Below, piece by piece: positions 1 to 10,160 of a DNA stretch of 64,000 nucleotides. A program made the position numbers and the translations under genes. The stretch is from positions 870 to 64,869 of the forward strand of contig OMOD01000141.1 of assembly GCA_900290255.1 (NCBI GenBank), written 5' to 3'. This DNA is from Candidatus Sulfotelmatobacter kueseliae (lineage in GTDB: Bacteria; Acidobacteriota; Terriglobia; Terriglobales; Acidobacteriaceae). Position 1 is the first letter of the stretch. Every line of letters starts with the position of its first letter. Under the pieces are notes generated by a model, which was not told the DNA's origin, did not search any database, and saw only the letters and a list, made by a program, of their open reading frames with translations.

Positions 1-75
<75 letters not shown>

Positions 76-146
76 GATTTTCCTCCTCCACCCGCTCATT
101 GTCCCGGATGGACTTTTCTGAGCGGGGACGCTAAGGTATTCAATAG

Positions 147-224
<78 letters not shown>

Positions 225-318
225 CTCCCTGAGGTCCATGGCGGTGCCAGGTCCCTCGCTTCGCTCAGGATTTCGCCTGCGGGCTTCCGCTTCGCTCACG
301 CCCGCAAGGGCGGCTCAA

Positions 319-343
319 GTTCGATGCCGACCCGCGCCTCCAA
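319..343 (+). repeat. Duplicate of tRNA-Cys 3' end (att-like direct repeat)
   Basis: Twenty-five bases starting GTTCGATGCCGACCCGCG match the tRNA-Cys T-loop-to-CCA segment at 198-222 with one mismatch (T to G). The intervening ~96 bases contain a half of the CCTTCGCTTCGCTCAGGAT-type palindrome found elsewhere in the window and no gene. Known: integrases often recreate a tRNA 3' end on insertion, leaving such direct repeats. Inferred: this could be the scar of an excised element or a small repeat that captured the tRNA tail. Confidence 0.75.
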
Positions 344-642
344 CCTTCAAAGTTCAAGAAGCCCCTTAAGCACTGCGTTTCCCCCGTACCTTCCCAAAGA
401 TGTCTCCCAATTGTGCTAATCCTGTGCTTTGAAGGGTTTGGAAAGCGCCGGAGAGCGCATGGTTTCTTCCATCACAATTTACATCCGGCACTTGGCTGGG
501 AAGAGAAGTGGAGCTAGAAGACAGATCGGCATTTGCTCTGGATCAGTTTCCCCGCACACCTTTGAGTGTATGATTCCACTTTTCTCGCCGCTCGAAACTC
601 CGAATGCGCCCACGGCGAGACTTCATCCCAAGGAGGAATACT
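344..642. other. Gene-free leader upstream of beta-galactosidase
   Basis: I see no convincing coding frame here. The track ORFs at 429, 543 and 566 overlap one another on both strands and have low-complexity Arg/Ser-rich translations. The segment ends in a strong Shine-Dalgarno AAGGAGG at about 630-636 serving the gene that follows. Its promoter is presumably here, but I cannot point to convincing -35/-10 boxes. Confidence 0.5.
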
Positions 643-3171
643 ATGTCTGGCATCTCTCGTCGCGACCTGCTTTGTTCCGGACTGGCGATTTCCGCGTCTT
701 CCCTGCTGGCTCGATCTGCCTGGGGACGCACCGCTGCGCTCGTCGCCGGTTATCCGGAGGCTGGGTCAGCCGGGGCGTTGGCGGCGGTGGCGCCGCGTGA
801 GCAATTGCTCTTCGACTTTGGCTGGAAGTTCCAGTTTGGCCACGGCACCGACCCAGTCCGGGATCTGGGCTTTGGCAACGACCAGGGCGACTTTGCCAAG
901 ACCGGAGAATTCGAGTTCTCCAAGGCCAAGTTCGACGACTCCAAGTGGCGCGCGCTGAACCTGCCGCACGATTGGGCCATTGAGTTGCCCTTCGTGCGCG
1001 ACGAGGAGCAGAATTCGCACGGCTACAAGCCGCTCGGCCGCCGTTATCCGGAGACCAGCGTCGGCTGGTACCGGCGCGAGTTCGAGATTCCGGCCAGCGA
1101 TTTGGGCCGCCGCATCACGGTCGAGTTTGATGGCGCCTTCCGCAGCGTGCTGATCTTTGTCAACGGCTGCTTCATCGGACGCAACGATAACGGTTACGCG
1201 CCCTTCCGCTTCGACCTGACGGACTTTCTGAGCTACGGTCAAAAGAACTACATTGTGGCGCGCGTGGACGCCAGCTTTGGCGATGGTTGGTTCTACGAGG
1301 GCGCCGGCATCTACCGCCATGTGTGGCTGACCAAGACCGATGCGTTGCACCTGGGCAAATGGAAGAGCACCGTACGCACCGCGGTCGGCGGCAATGTCGC
1401 CACATTGACGCTGGGCACGGTGGTCGAGAATCAGGGCAAGCAGGCGGAGAGCGCCAAAGTAAGCTGGCAGATTCTCGACGCCGCGGGTAACACTGTGGCT
1501 GCGGCTGATGCGCCCGTGCAATCGATTGCGCTGGACGGAGCGGCAACCTTCATCGCGACTGCGAAGCTGGCCAATCCGGCGCTCTGGTCGGTGGAAGCGC
1601 CGAACCTCTATTCGGCGATTGTGAGTGTCAAAGTCGGGGACAAAGTGCGCGATGCGGAGCGCGTAAGCTTTGGCGTGCGCACCGCCGTCTTCGACGCGGA
1701 CAAAGGCTTCTTCCTCAACGGCAAGCCGCTGAAGATCCAGGGTACCTGCAATCACCAGGACCACGCCGGCGTGGGTGCTGCGGTCCCGGACCGGCTGCAA
1801 TGGTTCCGCTTGGGAGTGCTGCGCCAGATGGGCTGCAACGCGGTGAGAACTTCGCACAACATGCCAACGCCCGAGTGGGTCGAGGGCTGCGACCGCATTG
1901 GCCTCATGATGATGTGCGAAACGCGCCAGATGAGCTCAAGTCCCGAGGGCCTGGCGCAACTGGAGGCGATGGTGAAGCGCTATCGCAACTCACCGGCGAT
2001 CATCCTGTGGTCGATCGGCAACGAGGAATGGCAACTGCAGTACGACGAGGCCGAGCAGGGCGCGAAGATTGGCGCCACCATGGTGCGGCGGGTCCACGAA
2101 CTCGACCCCACGCGCGTTGTGTCGGCCGCGGTGAACGGCGACAACCAAGCCGGCCCCTCCGCTGCGTTCGACGTTATCGGGTTCAATTACTCCCTGCAAT
2201 TTCTCGACGAGTATCACAAGAAAAATCCCAAGCGACCTCTTTATGGCTCGGAGACGGCCAGCGCCGTTTCTACCCGCGGCGTATATTCGACCGACCCGCT
2301 GCGCAACACAGTAAGCGCCTACGACACCGAAGAAGGCCGAGGGCAGGATTATGAGACGGCCGAGAAGTGGTGGACGTTTTATGGGACGCGGGAGTGGGAG
2401 GCGGGCGGCTTTGCCTGGACTGGCTTCGATTATCGTGGCGAGCCCTCGCCCTACGGATGGCCCTCCATCAACTCGCAGTTCGGCATTGTGGATATGTGCG
2501 GATTCCCCAAGGACAGCTTCTTCTATTACAAGGCGTGGTGGGGCGCCGATCCGGTGCTGCATCTGTTTCCGCACTGGAACTTCGCGGGCAGGGAGGGGGA
2601 CGAAATTCCAGTGTGGGTGCACTCGAACCTGGACGAAGTCGAACTCTTGGTCAACGGCAAGAGCCAGGGGACTCAGAAGGTTCCGCGCCTGGGGCACGTG
2701 GAGTGGAAGGTCAGGTACGAGCCGGGTGCCATTGAGGCGCGGGGCGTGAAGGGCGGCAAAGTTTTGTTGACCGAGAAGCGGGAGACAACCGGACCTACGG
2801 CGGCCATCCGTCTGACGGCGGACCGGAAGGAAATCGATGCGGACGGCGAGGACGTGGCAATCCTGAAAGTGGAGGCCTTGGACAAGGAGGGCCGGCCGGT
2901 TCCGACGGCCAGCAATCTGATTGGGTTCAAGATCTCGGGCGAGGGCGCGTTGATCGGCGTGGGGAACGGCGACCCCAACTGTCAAGAGAGCGACAGGGAA
3001 CCCAGGCGCTCACTCTTCAACGGTCTGGCACAGGCGATCGTGCAGTCCAACAAGACGCCGGGCGAAATTCACATCGAAGCGGTAAAGGAGGGCTGGGATG
3101 GCCCCGAACTGACCCCGGCCAAGCTGGTGATCACGACGAAGAAGGTCGAGCCGCGGCCGGCGGTCAGTTGA
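643..3171 (+). CDS. Tat-exported GH2 beta-galactosidase-like glycoside hydrolase
   Basis: Predicted retaining GH2-type glycosidase of the beta-galactosidase/beta-glucuronidase group, exported folded to the periplasm. The ORF track starts at 604, but ATG 643 sits 6 bases after AAGGAGG and gives a twin-arginine signal SRRDLLCSG followed by a hydrophobic stretch. Seen: jelly-roll sugar-binding domain (about 50-220, HDWAIELPF), Ig-like domain, then TIM barrel with acid/base Glu461 in WSIGNEEW and nucleophile Glu537 in YGSETAS. The C-terminal third holds further beta-sandwich modules (VWVHSNLDEVELLVNG, then an invasin/Big-like module). Length 842 residues fits multi-module GH2 enzymes. The exact substrate cannot be read from sequence; beta-galactosides are the most likely. 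Confidence 0.9.
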   Translation: MSGISRRDLLCSGLAISASSLLARSAWGRTAALVAGYPEAGSAGALAAVAPREQLLFDFGWKFQFGHGTDPVRDLGFGNDQGDFAKTGEFEFSKAKFDDSKWRALNLPHDWAIELPFVRDEEQNSHGYKPLGRRYPETSVGWYRREFEIPASDLGRRITVEFDGAFRSVLIFVNGCFIGRNDNGYAPFRFDLTDFLSYGQKNYIVARVDASFGDGWFYEGAGIYRHVWLTKTDALHLGKWKSTVRTAVGGNVATLTLGTVVENQGKQAESAKVSWQILDAAGNTVAAADAPVQSIALDGAATFIATAKLANPALWSVEAPNLYSAIVSVKVGDKVRDAERVSFGVRTAVFDADKGFFLNGKPLKIQGTCNHQDHAGVGAAVPDRLQWFRLGVLRQMGCNAVRTSHNMPTPEWVEGCDRIGLMMMCETRQMSSSPEGLAQLEAMVKRYRNSPAIILWSIGNEEWQLQYDEAEQGAKIGATMVRRVHELDPTRVVSAAVNGDNQAGPSAAFDVIGFNYSLQFLDEYHKKNPKRPLYGSETASAVSTRGVYSTDPLRNTVSAYDTEEGRGQDYETAEKWWTFYGTREWEAGGFAWTGFDYRGEPSPYGWPSINSQFGIVDMCGFPKDSFFYYKAWWGADPVLHLFPHWNFAGREGDEIPVWVHSNLDEVELLVNGKSQGTQKVPRLGHVEWKVRYEPGAIEARGVKGGKVLLTEKRETTGPTAAIRLTADRKEIDADGEDVAILKVEALDKEGRPVPTASNLIGFKISGEGALIGVGNGDPNCQESDREPRRSLFNGLAQAIVQSNKTPGEIHIEAVKEGWDGPELTPAKLVITTKKVEPRPAVS

Positions 3172-3341
3172 GCGACACAGATCAATACTTTTGCCTCACT
3201 AATGGGTGCCCCGCACTGAGCGCGATGGACAACCGTCGCACCACGCGCTCTTCCCTGCCTTGCCTCCGTGCTCACAACTTCTCTACACTGGGCGAACCTG
3301 AATTGGGGCACGGCATTCTGCCCCGCGAAAGCAGAAGGCGC

Positions 3342-5525
3342 GTGAACTGGTACTTCATCTTCTTTTTCATCTCTGGCTTTTGCAGCGTTCTGTACGAACT
3401 GGTTTGGCTGCGGCTGGCCATGGCGCAATTTGGAGTCACCACTGCCATGGTCTCCATAGTGCTTTCGGTATTCATGGCCGGGCTTGGGCTCGGGTCCTGG
3501 GCGAGCGGCCGATGGCTTGACGCGCAGGCAGGCCGCCGGACGATTCCTGCCCTGCGGCTTTACGCGCTGACCGAACTGCTCATTGGAATGTCGGGCCTGC
3601 TCGTTCCTTACGCATTCGTTTTGGGCCGCCGCCTTCTGGAACACTTCGGACTCTCCTCGCTCGGCTACTACGGTGTGGCCGGCGTGTGGGTCGGAGTCTC
3701 GCTCATTCCCTGGTGCGCTCTCATGGGAGCCACGGTACCGGTGGCCATGGCCGCGATTGCGCAGATGATTCCGGCCGAGTCGCGCCGCTCCTTCAGTTAT
3801 CTCTACACGGCCAACGTCGCGGGTGCGGTGGTCGGCACGCATGTGCCTTTGTTCCTGATTGAACTGTTGGGATTCCGTGGAACCCTGAAAGTCGGCATCG
3901 CTTGTAATTGCCTGATTGCCGTGTCGGCTCTGCTTTTATCGCGGAACCTGCCGCCCTCCGCAATCAAACCTGCCGCGGTCATTCCTTCTGCCGCCATCCC
4001 GGGAGGCAACAAGATTCTCGCGCTTCTGTTTCTCAGTGGCCTGACCTGCATGGCCATGGAAGTGGTCTGGGTGCGCTGCTATACGCCTTACTTCGGGACC
4101 GTCGTTTACGCGTTCGCCTCGATTCTCGGCGTCTATCTGCTGGGAACGCTCATTGGCTCGGTCGTCTATCGCCGCTGGAGTTCCCACCGGAGCGAAGAGA
4201 GCCCGGTGATCTGGGCACTGCTGGCGACCTGCGGTTTGCTCCCCCTGGTCGCGGCCAGTCCTTTCATTCACGTGCATCAACTGCTGCGCCTGGTAGTGGG
4301 CGTCGCGGGTTTTACCGGCCTGCTCGGATTCATCACGCCTATGCTGGTCGACCGCTTCTCCGCAGGCGATCCAGGCAAAGCAGGAATGGCATACGCGACC
4401 AACGTAGTGGGCTGCATTCTCGGGCCGCTGCTCGCCGGTTTTGTGCTCCTGCCCCTGATGAGCGAACGCTGGGCGCTGATTGTGCTTTCGTTCCCCTGGC
4501 TGGTCATAGGACTTGCTCCGCTGCGGCCTCAGGCTCCAACTCGCCCCGTCGCCCGCGCTGCCGTGTGTGCGTCGTTGGCGATCTCCGTCTGTCTGATGGC
4601 TGTGGGCAAGGGCTACGAAGACAGATTTTCCGAACACGTGGTGCTGCGTGATGCGACCGCGACCGTCATCGCCACCGGCACGGGGATGGACAAGAAGCTG
4701 CTCGTCAACGGCTACGGCATTACCAACCTGACGACGATCACCAAGCTGATGGCCCATGTTCCTCTGGCTTCTCTCGACCGTCGGCCGCAGGACGCTCTCG
4801 TAATCTGCTTTGGCATGGGCACGACCTTCCGTTCGCTGCACTCCTGGGGCATTCCCGTAACGGCGGTGGAACTGGTGCCCAGCGTCCCGCGTCTGTTCAC
4901 CTACTACCACAGCGACGGTGACACAGTTCTCGCGTCGCCGCTCTCGCATGTGGTCATTGACGACGGCCGCCGCTATTTGGAACGCACCCGGCAGCAATAC
5001 GACGTCATCACGGTCGATCCTCCACCGCCGATGCAAGCGGCAGGGTCGAGCCTGCTCTACTCCGAAGAATTCTATCGGGCAGCGCGGCAACGGCTGCGCC
5101 GGGGGGGAATTCTGCAACAGTGGATCGCCGCGACCAGCGCAGTCGACCCGGTCGACGTGGCTGCCGTCGCTCGTGCGCTGCACAATTCCTTCCCCTATGT
5201 GCGAACTTTCGCCGATGAATTCGGAATGCACTTCCTGGGCAGCGATCAGCCCATTCCCAACCGCAGCGCGCAAGATCTGCTGGCGCGCATGCCGGCGAGC
5301 GCGGTGGCCGATCTTGCGGAATGGGAACTGCGACCAGGCGACAACATTATGGACGCTGCCTATCGTCGCCTGAATGCCCTGCTCACGCGGGAATCGTCTC
5401 TGGATCAGATGATCGCGGCTTCTCCGCACACTCCGTCGTTGACCGACGATCGTCCGGTCAACGAGTACTACATCGTGCGCAAATGGGTGCAGCGATGGCA
5501 CCGGTTCATGGCCCGTCATCATTGA
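3342..5525 (+). CDS. Fused MFS transporter / spermidine synthase-like membrane protein
   Basis: An integral membrane protein joining an MFS-like helix bundle (roughly the first 400 residues) to a cytoplasmic Rossmann domain of the spermidine synthase/SAM-methyltransferase type. Seen: many hydrophobic helices beginning FIFFFISGFCSVLYELVWLRL, the usual opening of this family; a nucleotide-binding turn CFGMGTTFRSL; and DDGRRYL plus VDPPPPMQAAGSSLLYSEEF, resembling the polyamine synthase active-site loop. The ORF track starts at TTG 3168 inside the stop of the preceding gene. I prefer GTG 3342 because it opens right at the family N-terminus and follows AGAAGG; ATG 3225 is an alternative. True polyamine synthesis is unproven for such fusions, and substrate and direction of transport are unknown. 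Confidence 0.82.
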   Translation: MNWYFIFFFISGFCSVLYELVWLRLAMAQFGVTTAMVSIVLSVFMAGLGLGSWASGRWLDAQAGRRTIPALRLYALTELLIGMSGLLVPYAFVLGRRLLEHFGLSSLGYYGVAGVWVGVSLIPWCALMGATVPVAMAAIAQMIPAESRRSFSYLYTANVAGAVVGTHVPLFLIELLGFRGTLKVGIACNCLIAVSALLLSRNLPPSAIKPAAVIPSAAIPGGNKILALLFLSGLTCMAMEVVWVRCYTPYFGTVVYAFASILGVYLLGTLIGSVVYRRWSSHRSEESPVIWALLATCGLLPLVAASPFIHVHQLLRLVVGVAGFTGLLGFITPMLVDRFSAGDPGKAGMAYATNVVGCILGPLLAGFVLLPLMSERWALIVLSFPWLVIGLAPLRPQAPTRPVARAAVCASLAISVCLMAVGKGYEDRFSEHVVLRDATATVIATGTGMDKKLLVNGYGITNLTTITKLMAHVPLASLDRRPQDALVICFGMGTTFRSLHSWGIPVTAVELVPSVPRLFTYYHSDGDTVLASPLSHVVIDDGRRYLERTRQQYDVITVDPPPPMQAAGSSLLYSEEFYRAARQRLRRGGILQQWIAATSAVDPVDVAAVARALHNSFPYVRTFADEFGMHFLGSDQPIPNRSAQDLLARMPASAVADLAEWELRPGDNIMDAAYRRLNALLTRESSLDQMIAASPHTPSLTDDRPVNEYYIVRKWVQRWHRFMARHH

Positions 5526-5584
5526 TATGAAGTCGCCTTGGCTGTAAACTCGCGGAGCTGAAAATCTGTCTTCGGGGACCTCCC

Positions 5585-6673
5585 GTGAATTTCCGCAAGT
5601 TTTTCAAATCAACGCCGCTGATCGGCCTTGGTCTCTTTTTCGCCGTCTGCGCGCCACAGGCGCAAAACCCCGCTACCGACAGCGCCGTTACTGACTACGT
5701 CAAAGCCGAGATGCAGCGCCAGCACATTCCTGGCCTGTCGCTGCTGGTGGTGAAAGAGGGAAAAACTCTTCGTGCCGAGGGTTTCGGCCTGGCCAACGTG
5801 GAACTGCAAGCTCCTGTGAAGCCAGAGACTCTATTCCAGTCAGGATCGGTGGGCAAGCAGTTCACGGCCACTGCAGTCATGATGCTGGTCGAAGAGGGCA
5901 AGGTCGGCCTGGAAGATCCCCTGACAAAATATTTTCCCGATGTTCCTGCCGCCTGGAAGGATGTTACCGTGCGCGAATTACTCAGTCACACTGCCGGCTT
6001 CGGCGACTATCCCGAGGATTTCGATTTCCGCAAGGACTGGACCGAAGAAGGATTGCTGAAGCTGGTCGAGGGCATTCCCCTGGCATACCCTCCGGGCACG
6101 AAGTGGGAGTACAGCAATCTCGGATATCTCACGCTGGGCATCCTGATTCATCGCGTGACCGGCGAGTTCTACGGCGACTTTCTTGAGCAACGCATCTTCC
6201 GTCCGCTGGGCATGACCACCACGCGCATCATCAGCGAAGCCGACATCATTCCGAATCGCGCCGCGGGCTACCGGCTGGAGAAAGGGGAGTTGAAAAATCA
6301 GGAGTGGGTCGCGCCCACGATCAACACGACCGCGGACGGCAGCCTCTACTTCTCGATCCTCGACCTGGCCAAGTGGGACGCTGCTCTCTACACGGAAAAG
6401 CTGCTGAAGCGCTCCAGTTTCGATCTGATGTGGACTCCGGTGAAGCTGAAGAACGGCCAGCCCAACAAGGATGGTTACGGCTTCGGCTGGTATATCGAGC
6501 AGAGGCACGGGCATCGCTGCCTTCACCACACCGGCTCATGGCAGGGATTCGAGAACGTCATTGACCGCTACGTGGACGACGAGCTGACCGTGGTCGTACT
6601 CACGAACCAGGGAGACGCGGAATCGGGAAAGATCAGCCGCCACGTCGCAGAGATGTACTTAGGGGAAAAGTAG
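5585..6673 (+). CDS. Serine hydrolase of the beta-lactamase (class C/ PBP4-like) family
   Basis: Secreted serine hydrolase with the DD-peptidase/class C beta-lactamase fold. Seen: signal peptide [21 protein letters not shown]; active-site SxxK as Ser88-Val-Gly-Lys91; a Tyr-Ser-Asn motif in WEYSNLGY; and HTGSW in the position of the KTG box. At 362 residues it is the compact single-domain form. These families include esterases, D-aminopeptidases and cell-wall peptidases as well as beta-lactamases, so antibiotic resistance should not be assumed. GTG start at 5585 is supported by the signal peptide. A hairpin follows 39 bases after the stop, separating it from the convergent peroxiredoxin gene. 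Confidence 0.85.
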   Translation: MNFRKFFKSTPLIGLGLFFAVCAPQAQNPATDSAVTDYVKAEMQRQHIPGLSLLVVKEGKTLRAEGFGLANVELQAPVKPETLFQSGSVGKQFTATAVMMLVEEGKVGLEDPLTKYFPDVPAAWKDVTVRELLSHTAGFGDYPEDFDFRKDWTEEGLLKLVEGIPLAYPPGTKWEYSNLGYLTLGILIHRVTGEFYGDFLEQRIFRPLGMTTTRIISEADIIPNRAAGYRLEKGELKNQEWVAPTINTTADGSLYFSILDLAKWDAALYTEKLLKRSSFDLMWTPVKLKNGQPNKDGYGFGWYIEQRHGHRCLHHTGSWQGFENVIDRYVDDELTVVVLTNQGDAESGKISRHVAEMYLGEK

Positions 6674-6711
6674 CCCTGCCCATTAAACGGGTTTAGCGTG
6701 AACGTGGAAGA

Positions 6712-6729
6712 GCGGCCCTTTAGGGCCGC
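6712..6729. terminator. Hairpin between convergent genes
   Basis: GCGGCCC-TTTA-GGGCCGC is a perfect 7-bp GC stem with a four-base loop, lying between the stop codons of two convergent genes (6673 and 6784). There is no clear T-run, so it may act as a bidirectional stem rather than a classic intrinsic terminator. Confidence 0.55.
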
Positions 6730-6783
6730 GTCACAGGTTGGGAAAACTCGTGGGCTTTAGCCCCTGTGAGGAACTCGCCTCTC

Positions 6784-7335
6784 TCACTGCCTCGCCGGTG
6801 TTGCCTTCTCCAGTCCATCCAACTCCGCCAGTACCTCCTGACTATGCTTCGCCGGATCCACGCTGGTGTAGACCTTCGCAATCTTGCCGGTGGGATCAAT
6901 CAGGAAGGTGTGCCGGGCGGCAAACTTCACCAGGCACAGATTGGTCAGCGAGCCGTAGGAGTCGCTCACTTTATGCTCAGTGTCGGCCAACAGCTTGAAG
7001 TTCAACCCTTCTTTGGCGCAGAACTTTTTGTGCGAATCCACGCTGTCCACGCTCACGCCTAACACGACAGCGTCGCGCTCGGCATACTTCGGCTGATCCA
7101 TTTGAAAGTTGTGCGCCTCGCGCGAGCAGCCCGGCGTTTGATCCTTGGGATAGAAATAGAGAACCACCCACTTGCCGCGGTAATCCTTAAGGCTGACCGG
7201 CGAGCCTTCCTGCGAAGTCAGAGTGAAGTCGGGGGCGTTCGTGCCCTCCGCCGGAGTTGCCGAGCGCGAGGTAAGCCGAAAGAGCACCACGATTACGATC
7301 ACGACAACGATGAGCACCACGATCCGTAACAACAT
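6784..7335 (-). CDS. Membrane-anchored peroxiredoxin (BCP/PrxQ family)
   Basis: Thiol peroxidase of the AhpC/TSA BCP type. Seen: N-terminal transmembrane anchor LRIVVLIVVVIVIVVLF, linker, then thioredoxin fold starting NAPDFTLTSQEGSPVSLKDY and the peroxidatic cysteine in YPKDQTPGCSREA. The usual PrxQ resolving cysteine five residues later is absent (His there instead), so recycling must use another cysteine (KFCAKEG or NLCLVKF) or an external thiol. The ORF track begins at GTG 7350, but AGGAGG lies exactly between it and ATG 7335, so ATG 7335 is the start. The anchor suggests activity at the membrane face; export side is not certain. Confidence 0.9.
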   Translation of the reverse strand: MLLRIVVLIVVVIVIVVLFRLTSRSATPAEGTNAPDFTLTSQEGSPVSLKDYRGKWVVLYFYPKDQTPGCSREAHNFQMDQPKYAERDAVVLGVSVDSVDSHKKFCAKEGLNFKLLADTEHKVSDSYGSLTNLCLVKFAARHTFLIDPTGKIAKVYTSVDPAKHSQEVLAELDGLEKATPARQ

Positions 7336-7457
7336 GGAAACCTCCTGCACCGACGGGATGCGATTCTAAACCAGCCGCGTCTCCCTTTCCGCCAGCAAAA
7401 ATCTTCAGGATTGCTTTATGATGAAGTATTGCGCTTTGCGCGCCGGAGAAACCAGAC

Positions 7458-10136
7458 GTGGCTCAGACGGAAACTGACGGCTCAGAGGTTTTAGAAACCA
7501 GGGAATGGGTCGACTCCCTGGACTATGTCCTGACAAAAAGCGGCCCCAACCGGGCTGGCCGCCTGCTGCAGCAGTTGGCGCTGCACGCCCGGCGCGAAGC
7601 CGGCGTGAATCTGCCTTTCTCGGCCACCACGCCTTACCAGAATACGATTCCCGCGCGGCAGCAGCCTCCTTTTCCCGGCAGCCAGGAGATGGAGCGCCGC
7701 ATCAAGAGCCTGGTGCGCTGGAACGCCCTGGCCATGGTCGTCCGCGCCAACAAGATTCAGGAAGGCATCGGCGGCCACATCTCGACCTACGCCTCCGCCG
7801 CCACGTTGTATGAAGTCGCGTTCAATCATTTTCTGCGGGCCCAGACTGAAAGCGGCGATCGCGACATCGTCTACTTCCAAGGCCACGCCGCGCCAGGAAT
7901 GTATGCCCGCGCCTATCTCGAAGGCCGCATTTCGAAAGAAAAACTGCAGAACTTCCGCCGCGAATTGAAGCCGGGCGGCGGACTCAGTTCCTATCCGCAT
8001 CCCTGGCTCATGCCCGATTTCTGGGAGTTTCCGACGGTCTCCATGGGCCTCGGGCCGATTCAGGCCATTTATCACGCCCGCTTTATCAGGTATCTGGAAA
8101 ACCGCGGGCTGAAGCAGTCCACCGGTGGCAAGGTCTGGGCGTTTCTGGGCGACGGTGAGATGGACGAACCTGAATCACTCGGCTCCATCACCCTGGCCTC
8201 GCGCGAGAAGCTCGACAACCTGATCTTCGTCGTGAACTGCAACCTGCAGCGCCTGGACGGCCCGGTGCGCGGTAACGGAAAGATCATCCAGGAACTGGAA
8301 GCCATTTTTCGCGGCGCCGGCTGGAACGTCATTAAAGTCGTCTGGGGTACCGACTGGGACAGCCTCATCCAAAACGACCGCGACGGCTTGCTGGTGCGGC
8401 GTCTGGGCGAGATCAGCGACGGACAATACCAGAAATATTTTGTCGAAAGCGGCGCCTACTTCCGCCAGAACCTGTTCGGCAGCGATCCGCGCCTGCTCAA
8501 GATGGTCGAACATCTCTCCGACGAGCAACTGGCGCGCATGCGCCTGGGTGGCCACGATCCGATCAAGGTCAATGCGGCTTACGACGCCGCCGTGAACCAC
8601 ACCGGTTCGCCCACCATCATTCTGGCCAAAACCATCAAAGGCTACGGCTTGGGCGAAGCGGGCGAAGGCAAGAACATCACCCACCAGCAGAAGAAGTTGA
8701 ACGACGACGAATTGCAGATGTTCCGCTCGCGCTTCGGCATTCCCATCCCTGACGACGAATTGCACAATGCGCCGTTCTACCGCCCCGCCGACGACAGCGC
8801 CGAAATCAAGTACCTGCAGGCGCGCCGCCAGCAGCTTGGCGGATACATGCCGACCCGCAAAGTGCGCGCCACGCCGATGAAACCTTTCCCCGAGTCGCAT
8901 TTCGAGGAGTTTCACAAAGGCACCGAAGGCCGCGAGGTCTCCACCACCATGGTTTTCGTGCGCCTGCTGGCCAAGCTGCTGCGCGATCCGGAACTCGGCA
9001 AGTTCATCGTGCCCATCGTTCCCGATGAAGCCCGCACCTTCGGCATGGAGGCGCTCTTCCGCCAGGTGGGAATCTATTCTAATGTGGGCCAAAACTACGA
9101 GCCCGTGGATATGGACACGCTGCTCTACTACAAGGAAGCGAAGAACGGTCAGATTCTGGAAGAAGGGATCACCGAGGCCGGTTCGGTGTGCTCGTTCATC
9201 GCGGCGGGCACGGCCTATGCCAACCACGGCATCAACACGATTCCCTTCTTCATTTACTATTCGATGTTCGGCTTCCAGCGGATTGGCGATCTGATCTGGG
9301 CCGCAGCCGACATGCGCTGCCGCGGATTCCTCGTCGGCGGTACCGCCGGCCGCACCACGCTCGCTGGCGAAGGCCTGCAGCACCAGGACGGCCACAGCCA
9401 CGTGCTTGCGCTTCCCGTGCCCAACCTGCTCGCCTACGACCCTGCTTTCGCTTACGAGATCGCCATCATCATTCAGGATGGCATCAAGCGGATGTACGTC
9501 GATCAGGAGTCGATCTTCTATTATTTGACCGTCACCAACGAGCCTCTGCCCATGCCTGAAATGCCCGCCGATCCTGCGATTCGCGAGGGGATATTGAAAG
9601 GTCTGTACCGCTTCAAGGCTTCGGCAAAGAGCGACGCCAAGCTGCGGGCGCAGTTGCTGGGCAGCGGCACAATTATGTACGAGACGCTCAAAGCGCAGCA
9701 GATTCTGGAAGAGAAATACGGCGTTGCCGCTGATGTGTGGAGCGTCACCAGCTACAAGCAACTTTATCGCGATGCCAACGATTGCGAGCGCTGGAATATG
9801 CTGCATCCGGCCGGGCCAGCGAAAGTTCCTTACCTCACGGCAACTTTGAAAGATGCGCCCGGGCCGTTCATCGCCGCATCGGATTACATGAAGGTGTTGC
9901 CGGAGAGCCTGGCGAAGTGGGTGCCCGGGCAACTTGTGTCGCTTGGAACCGACGGCTTCGGCCGAAGTGAAAACCGCGCCGCTCTGCGTGACTTTTTCGA
10001 AGTCGACGCCAAGCACATCGTGCTTGCAACTCTGGGAGCATTGGCGAGAGAGAAGAAGATCGGCACAGACGTGGTGCAGCGCGCGATCCAGGAACTGGGA
10101 ATTCATTCAGAAAAGGCGAACCCGGCGGTGAGCTGA
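7458..10136 (+). CDS. aceE: Pyruvate dehydrogenase E1 component (homodimeric type)
   Basis: Thiamine-diphosphate enzyme that decarboxylates pyruvate and reductively acetylates the lipoyl domain of E2. Length 892 residues matches homodimeric AceE (about 890), not the split alpha/beta form. Seen: ThDP/Mg site GDGEMDEPES at residues 231-240 followed by NCNLQRLDG; WNVIKVVWG; TIKGYGLGEAGEG; and the C-terminal transketolase domains with FIYYSMFGFQRIGDLIW. The GTG start at 7458 gives the normal family N-terminus (SLDYVLTKSGPNRAGRLLQQL). It is the first gene of an E1-E2-E3 operon; downstream genes are on the same strand, with repeat-bearing gaps of 176 and 204 bases. Confidence 0.97.
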   Translation: MAQTETDGSEVLETREWVDSLDYVLTKSGPNRAGRLLQQLALHARREAGVNLPFSATTPYQNTIPARQQPPFPGSQEMERRIKSLVRWNALAMVVRANKIQEGIGGHISTYASAATLYEVAFNHFLRAQTESGDRDIVYFQGHAAPGMYARAYLEGRISKEKLQNFRRELKPGGGLSSYPHPWLMPDFWEFPTVSMGLGPIQAIYHARFIRYLENRGLKQSTGGKVWAFLGDGEMDEPESLGSITLASREKLDNLIFVVNCNLQRLDGPVRGNGKIIQELEAIFRGAGWNVIKVVWGTDWDSLIQNDRDGLLVRRLGEISDGQYQKYFVESGAYFRQNLFGSDPRLLKMVEHLSDEQLARMRLGGHDPIKVNAAYDAAVNHTGSPTIILAKTIKGYGLGEAGEGKNITHQQKKLNDDELQMFRSRFGIPIPDDELHNAPFYRPADDSAEIKYLQARRQQLGGYMPTRKVRATPMKPFPESHFEEFHKGTEGREVSTTMVFVRLLAKLLRDPELGKFIVPIVPDEARTFGMEALFRQVGIYSNVGQNYEPVDMDTLLYYKEAKNGQILEEGITEAGSVCSFIAAGTAYANHGINTIPFFIYYSMFGFQRIGDLIWAAADMRCRGFLVGGTAGRTTLAGEGLQHQDGHSHVLALPVPNLLAYDPAFAYEIAIIIQDGIKRMYVDQESIFYYLTVTNEPLPMPEMPADPAIREGILKGLYRFKASAKSDAKLRAQLLGSGTIMYETLKAQQILEEKYGVAADVWSVTSYKQLYRDANDCERWNMLHPAGPAKVPYLTATLKDAPGPFIAASDYMKVLPESLAKWVPGQLVSLGTDGFGRSENRAALRDFFEVDAKHIVLATLGALAREKKIGTDVVQRAIQELGIHSEKANPAVS

Positions 10137-10160
10137 GCCGCGGCTAATGTTCTATGATAT

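Noticed and set aside
3936-5522. Antisense 528-residue ORF opposite the MFS/spermidine-synthase-like gene
   Set aside because: Shadow frame with low-complexity basic composition; the plus strand has clear family motifs.
5585-6673. Calling the serine hydrolase an antibiotic-resistance beta-lactamase
   Set aside because: SxxK, YSN and HTG motifs are shared by esterases and DD-peptidases; nothing specific to resistance enzymes is seen.
8175-10106. Antisense 643-residue ORF opposite aceE
   Set aside because: Shadow of the highly conserved aceE coding strand; no domain seen.
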